From Ignavibacteria bacterium (GTDB lineage Bacteria > Bacteroidota > Ignavibacteria > Kapaibacteriales > UBA2268), in NCBI GenBank assembly GCA_026416955.1, contig JAOAEE010000029.1, positions 1 through 59,323 on the forward strand: DNA of 59,323 bases, given 5' to 3'. How positions within the stretch are numbered: position 1 is the stretch's first letter; each line of letters starts with the position of its first letter. The notes below the pieces were generated by a model, which was given only the letters and a program-made list of their open reading frames with translations, ran no database searches and was not told the origin of the DNA. The position numbers and the translations under genes were made by a program. Below, piece after piece: positions 46,813-54,517 of this stretch.

Positions 46813-47238
46813 TTATTGGTTTTCTGACTCTTCTGGATTGTAATCGCTGGGATAATCGATAGTAAATGTGTCGTCCGATTGGTTCCCAGATTCGGTTCTT
46901 TGTTGCTTTCTGCTCAATATGATGATGTTTTGTGCAATAATTTCAGTAACGGCTTTCCGTACACCATCTTTTTCAAAAGTTCGAGTTCGTAACTTTCCTT
47001 CGACATAGATTTTGTCGCTCTTCTTAATTTTCTGCACTGCGATTTCTGCAAGCCGGTCCCAAAGAACAACACTGTGCCAGTCGGTGATTTCTCGGCGTTC
47101 TCCATTCTTTCCGCGATAAAACTCGGTTGTTGCAACTCGGAGTGTACAAACACTATTCCCTTGCGGTGTTTTTCTCAACTCGGGGTCTTTTCCAACGTTC
47201 CCGATTAATTGTGCTTTGTTTAAGCTTCTTCCTGCCAT
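46813..47238 (-). CDS. Second single-stranded DNA-binding protein, tip missing
   Basis: A 141-residue SSB paralogue. The OB fold is clear (LNKAQLIGNVGKDPELRKTPQG, then EITDWHSVVLWDRLAE). The tail ends in DYPSDYNPEESENQ and lacks the DDxPF tip found in the neighbouring copy. I chose the ATG at 47238, with AGAGG upstream; the longer reading starts ten residues earlier without a site. Loss of the tip suggests a specialised role, such as natural transformation or a heterotetramer subunit. Confidence 0.9.
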   Translation of the reverse strand: MAGRSLNKAQLIGNVGKDPELRKTPQGNSVCTLRVATTEFYRGKNGERREITDWHSVVLWDRLAEIAVQKIKKSDKIYVEGKLRTRTFEKDGVRKAVTEIIAQNIIILSRKQQRTESGNQSDDTFTIDYPSDYNPEESENQ

Positions 47239-47409
47239 TTCGTAACCTCTAAATAATGTGAAAACCAACTATATACTTTACAATCCTCATAATACCCATC
47301 ATCTCGAAAACAAAAATATTAATTTTTTTGCAACATTGTGCAAAAACCCAAATTAAATATTCGATTTTATTAATAAAATATTTTTTTAACGATTAACTTT
47401 GTTTTTATT

Positions 47410-47718
47410 TTACGATTTTATTTCTCTTTGCAAAATAGATTTAACTTTTTCCACTTTCGATTGCATTCGACTTTCTTCTCCGCGGCGATAGTCGACCTTG
47501 ATTACGGAATAAATTCGGTTTGCTTGTGGTTCAAGGATTTTAAAACATTCGCCAATAACTCGGAAGACCTCGTCCCAACTGCCTTCGAGTATGGTGCCCA
47601 TTGGGGTTAGCCTGTAGTTCAGCCCACTTTTATCGATATGGTCGATAACTTGCGAAACATATTTGCTTACGCTTTCCCCTTTATCGGTTGGGAACATAGC
47701 AAATTCAACAAGAACCAT
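47410..47718 (-). CDS. Thiamine-binding MTH1187/YqgV family protein
   Basis: A 102-residue small ferredoxin-like fold protein of the DUF77/thiamine-binding family, with VEFAMFPTDKGESVSKYV at the start and YRLTPMGTILEGSWDEVF in the middle. Family members bind thiamine or related ligands in the cytoplasm; the physiological role is not settled. It lies 60 nt after dapA, in the same direction. Confidence 0.8.
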   Translation of the reverse strand: MVLVEFAMFPTDKGESVSKYVSQVIDHIDKSGLNYRLTPMGTILEGSWDEVFRVIGECFKILEPQANRIYSVIKVDYRRGEESRMQSKVEKVKSILQREIKS

Positions 47719-47778
47719 AGTATTCTTCTCGTAATTTTACAAAATTCAAAATTAATCGATTTTTACTTAATGGGCGAT

Positions 47779-48666
47779 TTACTTTTTTATCTTACTCATT
47801 GCTTCTTTTATCTTTTTCTTTTGTTCGGATTTAAGGGGGAGCAAAGGCAAACGGTATACTTCTTTCGTGTAGCCAAGCAAGGACATAATGTATTTGACTG
47901 GAATTGGATTTGGCTCGATGAAATTTAGTTCCATCAGTTCAAAAAGGTTGTAGTGGATTTCCCTTGCCTTCTCGATTTTGTTTTCGAGGGCAAGGCGTAC
48001 CATATTCGAAAATTCCTTTGGTGCGTAGTTCGAAATGACAGAGACAACACCTTTGCCGCCAAGAGCAATTATTGCCAAAGTTAGAGAATCGTCGCCAGAA
48101 AGAACAGAAAAGTTCTTCGGGGAATCTTTTATTATTCTCATTATTTGTTCCAAATTGCCCGAAGCTTCCTTAGTTGCAACAATATTTGGGCAATCGTTAG
48201 CCAATCGTATGGTTGTTTGGGCAGTAATATTCACCCCAGTGCGTCCGGGAACATTATATAAAATTAGTGGGATATCCACTTCGCTTGCAATCAGACGAAA
48301 GTGCTCGTACAACCCATCTTGATTTGGTTTATTATAATATGGAGCAACTAAAAGACAAGCCGATGCGCCGTGTTCTTTCGCAAAAATAGTTAAGTTCAGA
48401 CTTAGCTCAGTTTCATTCGTACCAGTACCGGCAATGATGGGAACTCTGCCAGCAGTATACTCGACAGATTCAATTATTATTGCTTGTTTTTCTTTTAGCG
48501 AAAGGGTGGCACTTTCACCAGTTGTGGCGCAGACAACTATGCCATCGACACCGTTTTCAATTTGAAAGTCTATTAATTTGCGTAGTGCTTTGAAATCTAC
48601 TTCCCCTTTGCTATTGAATGGAGTAATCAAGGCTGTGAAAGTTCCGACGGGGTTAAATTTCTTCAT
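47779..48666 (-). CDS. dapA: 4-hydroxy-tetrahydrodipicolinate synthase
   Basis: A 295-residue DapA, condensing pyruvate with aspartate semialdehyde on the way to diaminopimelate and lysine. The Schiff-base lysine is K166 (VATKEASG), with Y137 and R142 (YNVPGRTG) and the TTGES loop at about 48-52. Length is normal. It supplies DAP for murE above and lies on the same pathway as lysC at 9432. No other lys genes are nearby. Confidence 0.95.
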   Translation of the reverse strand: MKKFNPVGTFTALITPFNSKGEVDFKALRKLIDFQIENGVDGIVVCATTGESATLSLKEKQAIIIESVEYTAGRVPIIAGTGTNETELSLNLTIFAKEHGASACLLVAPYYNKPNQDGLYEHFRLIASEVDIPLILYNVPGRTGVNITAQTTIRLANDCPNIVATKEASGNLEQIMRIIKDSPKNFSVLSGDDSLTLAIIALGGKGVVSVISNYAPKEFSNMVRLALENKIEKAREIHYNLFELMELNFIEPNPIPVKYIMSLLGYTKEVYRLPLLPLKSEQKKKIKEAMSKIKK

Positions 48667-49363
48667 ATATTTACTCCAAATTGTATAATTTTCAACAAAA
48701 TTCTCATATATTATTAACCAAACTAACCTAAATTAATTAAAATTATTGAAAAACAAAAATTTTTTAACAAAAAATCTTCATTTAATTTGCATTTGACAAG
48801 TTTTTTTGTACTAATTTTTTTCAAAGTGTTAAAAAATTCAATAATTCAGCAACGGAAAATGAAAAAAGTATCTCTTTTCATTGAAGAACCATAAATTTTT
48901 GCAACTAAATTTACGTTCAATTCTTCAATTTAATTTTTTCAAACTTATTTTTTATTTCGAAATTTAAGGAATTACTATTTCGAGAATTTGCCTAAAACAT
49001 TAAAGAAAGTTTTATTCATATTCTTCGAAGGAAAAGTAAATCCATTGAAAAAAATTCCAGAGTTTTTAACCTATCAAGAAAAGAAAAAACATTTTTTGAA
49101 TATTGCACTAATTATTAGTATATAATAATCATAGTGGAAACTTTGCAGTTATCATTTTTATTCTTTTAGTTTTTGAACGGCTATATATCAATTTTTTGAA
49201 AATAATTTGAACAAGTTTTCAAAAAAGAAGAGAAAGTGAATTGTGATTATTCCTTTAAGAATAAATTGGTAACTATTATTTGCATTGGGTGAGTTTATTA
49301 AATTGAGCCGAAAAATTCAATAACAATTTCTAATGAGATGATTCAGATAATTTTAGAAATAAA
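48667..49363 (-). other. AT-rich intergenic region between dapA and HU
   Basis: About 700 nt, very AT-rich, with stop codons in all frames and no convincing gene or structured RNA. One short inverted repeat (ATTATTA/TAATAAT) occurs near 49108-49128. No cluster of DnaA boxes is seen. It may carry promoters for dapA or be decayed sequence. Confidence 0.4.
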
Positions 49364-49400
49364 TAAAAAACCTCGGGACAAAAGGTTTCGCCCCGAGGCA
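49364..49400 (-). terminator. Terminator after the HU gene
   Basis: On the minus strand GCCTCGGGG, then a loop, then CCCGAGG followed by TTTTTTATTT. The stem (49371-49377 with 49392-49398) lies about 20 nt after the HU stop. Confidence 0.85.
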
Positions 49401-49419
49401 AGGGTAGCAGCAAGAAAAC

Positions 49420-49734
49420 TTATTTTTTGCCTTTTTTCTTTCCGCCAGTGTTGACGTTTACTTTGTCGCGTAATGTCTTGCCGGGTTTGAATTTTGCTGC
49501 TTTGCGTGCGGGTATTTTGATTGTTTTCTTCGGGTCGCGTGGGTTAATGCCAGTTCTTTCTTTTTTCTCTATGACGGAGAAAGTCCCAAAACCGACAAGT
49601 GTAACTTTTCCGCCTTTTGCAAGTTCATCAGAAATAGCAGCGATGGTTGCATTGATTGCCTTTTCTGCGTCGAGCTTTTTGATTCCTGCTCGCTTTGCAA
49701 CTTCGGCAACTAATTGTTGCTTGTTTAATGCCAT
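49420..49734 (-). CDS. HU-family DNA-binding protein
   Basis: A 104-residue histone-like protein. The HU fold is complete: LNKQQLVAEVAKRAG, VTLVGFGTFSVIEKKERTG, the arm motif NPRDPKKTIKIPARKAAKF, and KPGKTLRDKVN. It ends in a Lys-rich tail (GGKKKGKK) longer than in classical HU. It bends and compacts DNA. GAGGTG precedes the ATG by 5 nt. An upstream hairpin in the 5' untranslated region and a downstream terminator mark it as a single-gene unit. Confidence 0.93.
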   Translation of the reverse strand: MALNKQQLVAEVAKRAGIKKLDAEKAINATIAAISDELAKGGKVTLVGFGTFSVIEKKERTGINPRDPKKTIKIPARKAAKFKPGKTLRDKVNVNTGGKKKGKK

Positions 49735-49764
49735 GCTTCACCTCAATTAGTTATACATACAAAA

Positions 49765-49791
49765 TTTGCGATGGGTATTCCCAATCGCAAA
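49765..49791 (-). promoter_or_regulatory. Hairpin in the HU 5' untranslated region
   Basis: TTTGCGAT-GGG pairs with CCC-ATCGCAAA around a 4-nt loop, with one bulged base. It lies about 30 nt before the HU start. It could be an mRNA-stability or autoregulatory element, or a terminator-like attenuator. Confidence 0.4.
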
Positions 49792-49979
49792 GATTTATTC
49801 ATCTTTGATATTACTCTTTCAATGAGTATTTGAAGGCAATTTCCTCGTAAGTCCTTATAAAATCTCCAAAACTTAAATAAAAAAGTTCTTAAATTCTTTT
49901 TAAATAACAAAATCATAGGTTTTGAATTTGTAGCAAATGCAAAATATAAATTTTTTTCTTATTTGTCAAGCCCTTTTCA

Positions 49980-50591
49980 CTATTTTTTTTCGATTTTTTC
50001 AACTTTTTTAAACATTTTTATTGTTTTTTTGTTTTTTAATAAGTATCCTCCAAGTGAATAAAGTGCCATAATAGTTACTATAAGAGCAAAAAGGTAGGTA
50101 AAAGGCGAGAAAATTGTTTTATCTACAAGTGTTGGGTCGATAAAGGAGAAATTTATTTTTACATAAATTAATATCAAAACATAGGAAATGAAAACCATTT
50201 CTATTGTAGTTTTCACCTTTGCTGTGCGGGAAGTTACAATTGGCGTGCCTTTTGCCAAGGCGATAATCCTTAGGGTAGTGGATGTAACGTCGCGTGCAAA
50301 AATAATTAGGAACATCCAAGAAGGAATGATTGTCATTTTCGTAAATGCAGTCAAAGCTAGAAGCGTCAGTACTTTGTCGGCAAGTGGGTCGATAAATTCT
50401 CCATAGCGAGTAACAATACCAAATCGCCTTGCAGCCCATCCATCGAAAAAATCCGTTATTGATGCAATAATGAAAATCCAGCAAGCCAAACTAACTAATT
50501 GCTTATTACCCGAGACAAAGAAGTAATAAAAGAATGGAGCAACTAATAAGCGCGAAAAACTTATTATATTAGGTATATTTATGTACCTCAT
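49980..50591 (-). CDS. pgsA: CDP-diacylglycerol--glycerol-3-phosphate 3-phosphatidyltransferase
   Basis: A 203-residue inner-membrane enzyme making phosphatidylglycerol phosphate. The CDP-alcohol phosphotransferase motif DGWAARRFG, followed by G and two Asp (EFIDPLAD), is complete. It has about six hydrophobic helices, then a basic tail ending in KKVEKIEKK. The start is uncertain: ATG 50591 gives the usual MRYINIPN beginning, whereas ATG 50615 adds eight residues. The two starts fall on either side of the tpiA stop. Close packing with tpiA suggests co-transcription. Confidence 0.88.
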   Translation of the reverse strand: MRYINIPNIISFSRLLVAPFFYYFFVSGNKQLVSLACWIFIIASITDFFDGWAARRFGIVTRYGEFIDPLADKVLTLLALTAFTKMTIIPSWMFLIIFARDVTSTTLRIIALAKGTPIVTSRTAKVKTTIEMVFISYVLILIYVKINFSFIDPTLVDKTIFSPFTYLFALIVTIMALYSLGGYLLKNKKTIKMFKKVEKIEKK

Positions 50592-50595
50592 TATT

Positions 50596-51360
50596 TCAAA
50601 TCGATTGTTCTGCATATTCAATAATTTTTGTGAATTCTTTAGAATCGAGCGAGGCTTTCCCAATCAACCCGCCATTAACATCGGGAAGCGAAAGTATTTC
50701 TTTTGCATTCTTTGAATTTAAACTTCCACCATAAAGAATTAATGTGTCGTTACATTCCGGTCCGAATGTATTAATAAGAAGTTTTCTGATGAATCTGTGT
50801 GCTTCGTCGATTTGCTCAGTGTTGGCAGATACCCCAGTGCCAATTGCCCAAACTGGTTCGTATGCGATTACGATGTTTCTTATTTGTTCAATAGAAATGT
50901 TGTTTAGTCCAATTTTTATTTGCCTTTCGACAATTTCGTAGGTTCTATTTTCTTGTCGCTCTTGCAAAGTTTCGCCAATGCAAAATATTGGGCTAAGATT
51001 AAATCTCAACGCAGCTTGAATTTTTGCATTAATCAATTGGTCGTTTTCGCTAAAGTATGTTCTTCTTTCAGAATGACCAATAATGACAAATTTACACCCG
51101 ACGGAAACAAGCATTGGGGGGGAAACTTCGCCTGTAAACGCACCTTCGGGCTCGTGGTAACAATTTTGCGCGCCCAAATAAATTTTAGTTCCAGCAATAA
51201 TTTTTGATATTGTATGCAAAAAGGGGAAGGGAGGGCAAACTGCTACATCGCTCTTTGGCCTGTTCGTTTCGACCCAATTGAAAATGTCGGAAGCAAGTTC
51301 TTCGGCTTCCTTCAATGTCTTGTGCATTTTCCAATTTCCAGCAATCAACATCCTTTTCAT
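50596..51360 (-). CDS. tpiA: Triosephosphate isomerase
   Basis: A 254-residue TIM-barrel enzyme interconverting dihydroxyacetone phosphate and glyceraldehyde 3-phosphate. Active-site residues are K11 (GNWKMH), His in IGHSERR, and Glu in AYEPVWAIGTG; the phosphate loop GGSLNSKNAKE follows. Length fits. It overlaps lptC by 4 nt and meets pgsA at its 3' end, so glycolysis, phospholipid and LPS export genes share a transcript. Confidence 0.95.
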   Translation of the reverse strand: MKRMLIAGNWKMHKTLKEAEELASDIFNWVETNRPKSDVAVCPPFPFLHTISKIIAGTKIYLGAQNCYHEPEGAFTGEVSPPMLVSVGCKFVIIGHSERRTYFSENDQLINAKIQAALRFNLSPIFCIGETLQERQENRTYEIVERQIKIGLNNISIEQIRNIVIAYEPVWAIGTGVSANTEQIDEAHRFIRKLLINTFGPECNDTLILYGGSLNSKNAKEILSLPDVNGGLIGKASLDSKEFTKIIEYAEQSI

Positions 51361-51917
51361 TTTCGAACTCCGCTAACTCGGTAAATTTTATAATTCGTCA
51401 AATTTAAGTCCGATTCAAATCCGAAACCGCGAATTTCTTCTTGGGGGGTCACAATTTCTATGTATTCATTCGAATAAAGTCGCTGCACTTTATTTCTCCA
51501 TTCAAGGAAGGATGTCCGCAAAATGGTTTTAGGGCTATCCGCAACAACGACAACTTTGCCATAGGCATACATATCCTTGGTTCTATCGTTGATTTTGGCA
51601 CTATCGGCTGTAAGAACACTTTGGCGTTTTCCAGTTTTGCGAGAGTAAAATTCTACTTTGATGCTATCGTAGAGCCAAGTTTCGGATTGTTGATAAAAGA
51701 CTTTACCAACTTTTGCCCAAAGTTTCGCCCTAAGAAAAGATGAGTCGAGAAACTCGACAACAAGATTTTTTGCCAATTGGTCTGGGGCTTGCTCCAATTT
51801 CATTTGCACTTCTGGCTTGAATTTCTGTTCTGTTTCCGTCCCACAAGAAATACATAATGTTGTTAAAACCAAGATTAAACCAAAAACTTCTTTTTTATAT
51901 AATGTTTTTATATACAT
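51357..51917 (-). CDS. lptC: LptC-like LPS export lipoprotein
   Basis: A 186-residue envelope protein. The N-terminus has a signal with lipobox-like ISCGTE (Cys near 25), and the mature part has the LptC beta pattern (VEFLDSSFLRAKLWAKVGKV, then VLTADSAKINDRTKDMYAYG and LNLTNYKIYRVSGV). LptC bridges the LptFG permease to LptA across the periplasm. A lipoprotein anchor instead of a membrane helix is common in this phylum. It overlaps tpiA by 4 nt. Confidence 0.8.
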   Translation of the reverse strand: MYIKTLYKKEVFGLILVLTTLCISCGTETEQKFKPEVQMKLEQAPDQLAKNLVVEFLDSSFLRAKLWAKVGKVFYQQSETWLYDSIKVEFYSRKTGKRQSVLTADSAKINDRTKDMYAYGKVVVVADSPKTILRTSFLEWRNKVQRLYSNEYIEIVTPQEEIRGFGFESDLNLTNYKIYRVSGVRK

Positions 51918-51973
51918 AAAGTTTAATTAATTTTAAATTCTAATTTAGTTAAATAATTTTAAAAACAGAAAAA

Positions 51974-53092
51974 ATGGGTAAAATTCTTGTTCTTGGATGT
52001 GGTCTTGTTGGGAAAACAATCGTAAAAGACCTTGCAAAGCAACACAAAGTTGGCGTTGTGGATATCGAATTGTCGAATTTAAAAGAAATTTCTAAAATTG
52101 CTTCCGTCGAAACATACCATCTTGATGCAGCGGACAAATCGGCTCTCGAAACTATAGTTAACGAGTATGAACTTGTTGTTTCTGCTGTGCCGGGTTTCCT
52201 TGGTTTCAGAGTTCTGAAGACACTAATTGAACTTGGGAAAAATGTTGTCGATATTGCCTTCTTTCCCGAAAACCCTTTTGAATTGAACGAACTTGCTACG
52301 GAAAAGAAAGTTACTTGCGTTGTTGATTGCGGAATTGCCCCGGGTCTTAGTCATATGATTATTGGTTACCACTCTGCAATATCAAAAATCGACGAAGCCA
52401 CAATATTCGTCGGTGGACTTCCTTTCGAAAGAACTTTACCTTTCGAATACAAGGCACCTTTTTCCCCCGTTGATGTATTAGAGGAATATATTAGACCTGC
52501 TCGATTTGTTCATAATGGAAAAATTATTGAACGAGAGCCTCTTACAGAACTTGAATTAGTAGATTTCAAAGGCATTGGCACTCTCGAGGCTTTTCTTACC
52601 GATGGTTTACGAACACTTCTGGCAACTTCCAATGTTCCTTATCTTAAAGAGAAAACTTTGCGATTTCCGGGTTATGCACAAAAGATACAACTACTGAAAG
52701 ATTGTGGATTTTTAAGCAATGAACCAATCGAAACGAAAAGCGGCAAAGTTGTTCCTATGCATTTAACAGAAAAACTTCTGCTTTCGAAATGGAAGCTTAA
52801 TCCCGACGACGAAGAGTTTACAATTATGAGAGTTATTTTGAAAAACAAATCGGAAAATAAAAAAACTATTTACGAAATTTTCGATAAGACCGACAAGTTA
52901 AACAACGATTTTTCTATGGGGCGAACAACTGGTTTTGTTGCTTGCGCTGTTGCAAATCTTCTTCTTAACAAAGATTTCCAAGAAAAAGGAATAATCCCAC
53001 CGGAAGTTCTAGCCCAAAATGAAAAGTGTTTCCACTATACTCTTTCCTACCTAAAGGAAAGACAAATAAGAATAGAGATAAAAGAGGAATAA
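51974..53092 (+). CDS. Saccharopine dehydrogenase-family protein
   Basis: A 372-residue NAD(P)-dependent enzyme. The Rossmann loop VLGCGLVGKTIVKDLAK opens the protein, followed by VVSAVPGFLG and VVDCGIAPGLSHMI, the family's substrate-domain motifs. Closest known types are L-lysine 6-dehydrogenase and saccharopine dehydrogenase-like enzymes, both of amino-acid metabolism. The substrate cannot be decided here. It is followed directly by xseB, with the stop and next ATG 1 nt apart. Confidence 0.85.
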   Translation: MGKILVLGCGLVGKTIVKDLAKQHKVGVVDIELSNLKEISKIASVETYHLDAADKSALETIVNEYELVVSAVPGFLGFRVLKTLIELGKNVVDIAFFPENPFELNELATEKKVTCVVDCGIAPGLSHMIIGYHSAISKIDEATIFVGGLPFERTLPFEYKAPFSPVDVLEEYIRPARFVHNGKIIEREPLTELELVDFKGIGTLEAFLTDGLRTLLATSNVPYLKEKTLRFPGYAQKIQLLKDCGFLSNEPIETKSGKVVPMHLTEKLLLSKWKLNPDDEEFTIMRVILKNKSENKKTIYEIFDKTDKLNNDFSMGRTTGFVACAVANLLLNKDFQEKGIIPPEVLAQNEKCFHYTLSYLKERQIRIEIKEE

Positions 53093-53093
53093 A

Positions 53094-53333
53094 ATGGAGA
53101 GTACATTCGAGGTAAAGTTGAAGCGATTGCAAGAAATAGTAAATTTGCTCGACAAAAGTAGCGTTACGCTCGACGAAGCGATAAAGTTGTACGAAGAGGG
53201 TATGGAACTTGCAATCGAACTTCGTAAGTTGCTCGACCAAGCAGAATTGAAAATTATTCAACTCAATGCCAAATATTCTAAACAAAGCGAGAATTTCGAA
53301 GAAGAAACCAAGGAAAATAATGATGAATTTTAA
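53094..53333 (+). CDS. xseB: Exodeoxyribonuclease VII small subunit
   Basis: A 79-residue XseB. The family pattern TFEVKLKRLQEIVNLLDKS, then LDEAIKLYEEGMELAIELR, is complete, followed by a short acidic tail. XseB packs against several-fold fewer XseA chains to digest single-stranded DNA. The large-subunit gene is not adjacent. The ATG is 1 nt after the preceding stop. Confidence 0.93.
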   Translation: MESTFEVKLKRLQEIVNLLDKSSVTLDEAIKLYEEGMELAIELRKLLDQAELKIIQLNAKYSKQSENFEEETKENNDEF

Positions 53334-53456
53334 TCAAATTAATTAAGCTCTAAAAACCTAAAATAGAAGCAAAAGATGAGGTAAGTAAAAAAGTATAAAA
53401 TTGCGCTCAATATTTAATGATATTTTGTAAGATACTTATGGATATTAATCACATCG

Positions 53457-53528
53457 TGACCCTGGCAGGAATCGAACCTGCGACCCCCTGATTAAAAGTC
53501 AGGTGCTCTACCCCTGAGCTACAGGGTC
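53457..53528 (-). tRNA. tRNA-Lys (anticodon TTT)
   Basis: A 72-nt cloverleaf. The acceptor stem is GACCCTG/CAGGGTC with discriminator A. The D loop contains AGCTCAGGGGTAGAGC, the anticodon arm CCTGA-CTTTTAA-TCAGG gives anticodon UUU, and the T arm carries GGTTCGATTCC. CCA is not encoded. A strong promoter lies just upstream. Confidence 0.97.
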
Positions 53529-53543
53529 GAAAGAAAAAGTTTA

Positions 53544-53575
53544 CAAAATTACGAATAAAAAAATTAATAGACAAA
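53544..53575 (-). promoter_or_regulatory. Bacteroidota-type promoter of tRNA-Lys
   Basis: On the minus strand, TTTG (53575-53572), a 20-nt spacer, then TAATTTTG (53551-53544). This matches the Bacteroidota TTTG / TAnnTTTG consensus fully. The predicted start is about 10 nt before the tRNA 5' end. Confidence 0.65.
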
Positions 53576-53716
53576 AGAAACAAAAATTTATTTGAATTTC
53601 CAATTGAAAAAAGAAAAATTCCTTATTGTACGAGGCTTTATAGGAGTGGTTACTTAATTTTTGGAATAATTTTTGTAATTTACAATGCTTAATTATTTGG
53701 AAAATAATTTGTTATA

Positions 53717-54517
53717 ATGGAGCAAATTGAAACATTATCGAGCGTAGAAGGGCGAAAGTTGTTGTACAAGATATACCAAGAACTTCGCTACCAGAAGCAG
53801 ATGGGCAATTTTGCAATTCTTTCTCTAACTTGGCGTATTTGCACAACCGAACGGGAAATTTCCCGCTATACTAAACAAGATGTTCAAGTTCTGCATCCTT
53901 TGGGGTTTTTCCGTGGAACTGCTCTTTGGATGGAAGAAATAGTTAATAGATTTTACTTTTCCACAATAAACTCTTTCGTTTATCTTGGGGCTGCAATATT
54001 GCTTGTGTTGATTGGAGTCCGAAGGTTTTCCACTGTTGTAACAGATACAATTGTAATCGCCGGTGTTGCTTTCGAAGCTTTGATGCTTTTGTTTATGTTT
54101 ATTGTGATGCTTTTTACTCCGAGCGAGGATGCCTTGCCGTTGAACCAAAACGAGGAACCACAAGAAGAAAATGCACTTCTTATCGAAGTTGGAGAAATAG
54201 CGACCGAGTTCGCTGCCGCTGTTAGTAAACTCGAAAATCTTGGCGATAATATTAAAAACTTGCTCATCCACCAAACTGAAATTTTGTCGTTATTACGAGA
54301 ATCCAACGAACTAACGCGCCAAATTGTTTCCCCAAACCCAAAGTTGCTCGATATTATGGAACAAACAAATAAGTCACTACAAGAATTTAACGAAACATTA
54401 CAAAAGTTGAACCAAAGCGCCACTCAATTGAAACAAGAAGAAATAGAAATTGCAGTTCGCCGAGAACTTGAGAAATTTTTTGCAAGTATGATTAACAACA
54501 GAAATGCAAAGCAGTAA
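53717..54517 (+). CDS. GldL/PorL-like inner-membrane motor protein of type IX secretion
   Basis: A 266-residue protein with two close membrane helices (about 84-101 and 110-133) and a long cytoplasmic coiled coil (about 155-240). The helices resemble GldL: FVYLGAAILLVLIGV aligns with the first GldL helix, and GVAFEALMLLFMFI with the second, keeping the membrane-embedded glutamate (E120) followed by a short TPSEDAL loop like the EPVEDEL of GldL. In known T9SS, that Glu serves the proton-driven GldLM motor. An extra 80-residue N-terminal region precedes helix 1. Overlaps the GldM-like gene by 14 nt. The assignment is from sequence pattern and partner gene. Confidence 0.65.
   Translation: MEQIETLSSVEGRKLLYKIYQELRYQKQMGNFAILSLTWRICTTEREISRYTKQDVQVLHPLGFFRGTALWMEEIVNRFYFSTINSFVYLGAAILLVLIGVRRFSTVVTDTIVIAGVAFEALMLLFMFIVMLFTPSEDALPLNQNEEPQEENALLIEVGEIATEFAAAVSKLENLGDNIKNLLIHQTEILSLLRESNELTRQIVSPNPKLLDIMEQTNKSLQEFNETLQKLNQSATQLKQEEIEIAVRRELEKFFASMINNRNAKQ

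Noticed and set aside
48667-49363. Replication origin in the long AT-rich gap
   Set aside because: No DnaA box cluster and no dnaA or dnaN nearby.
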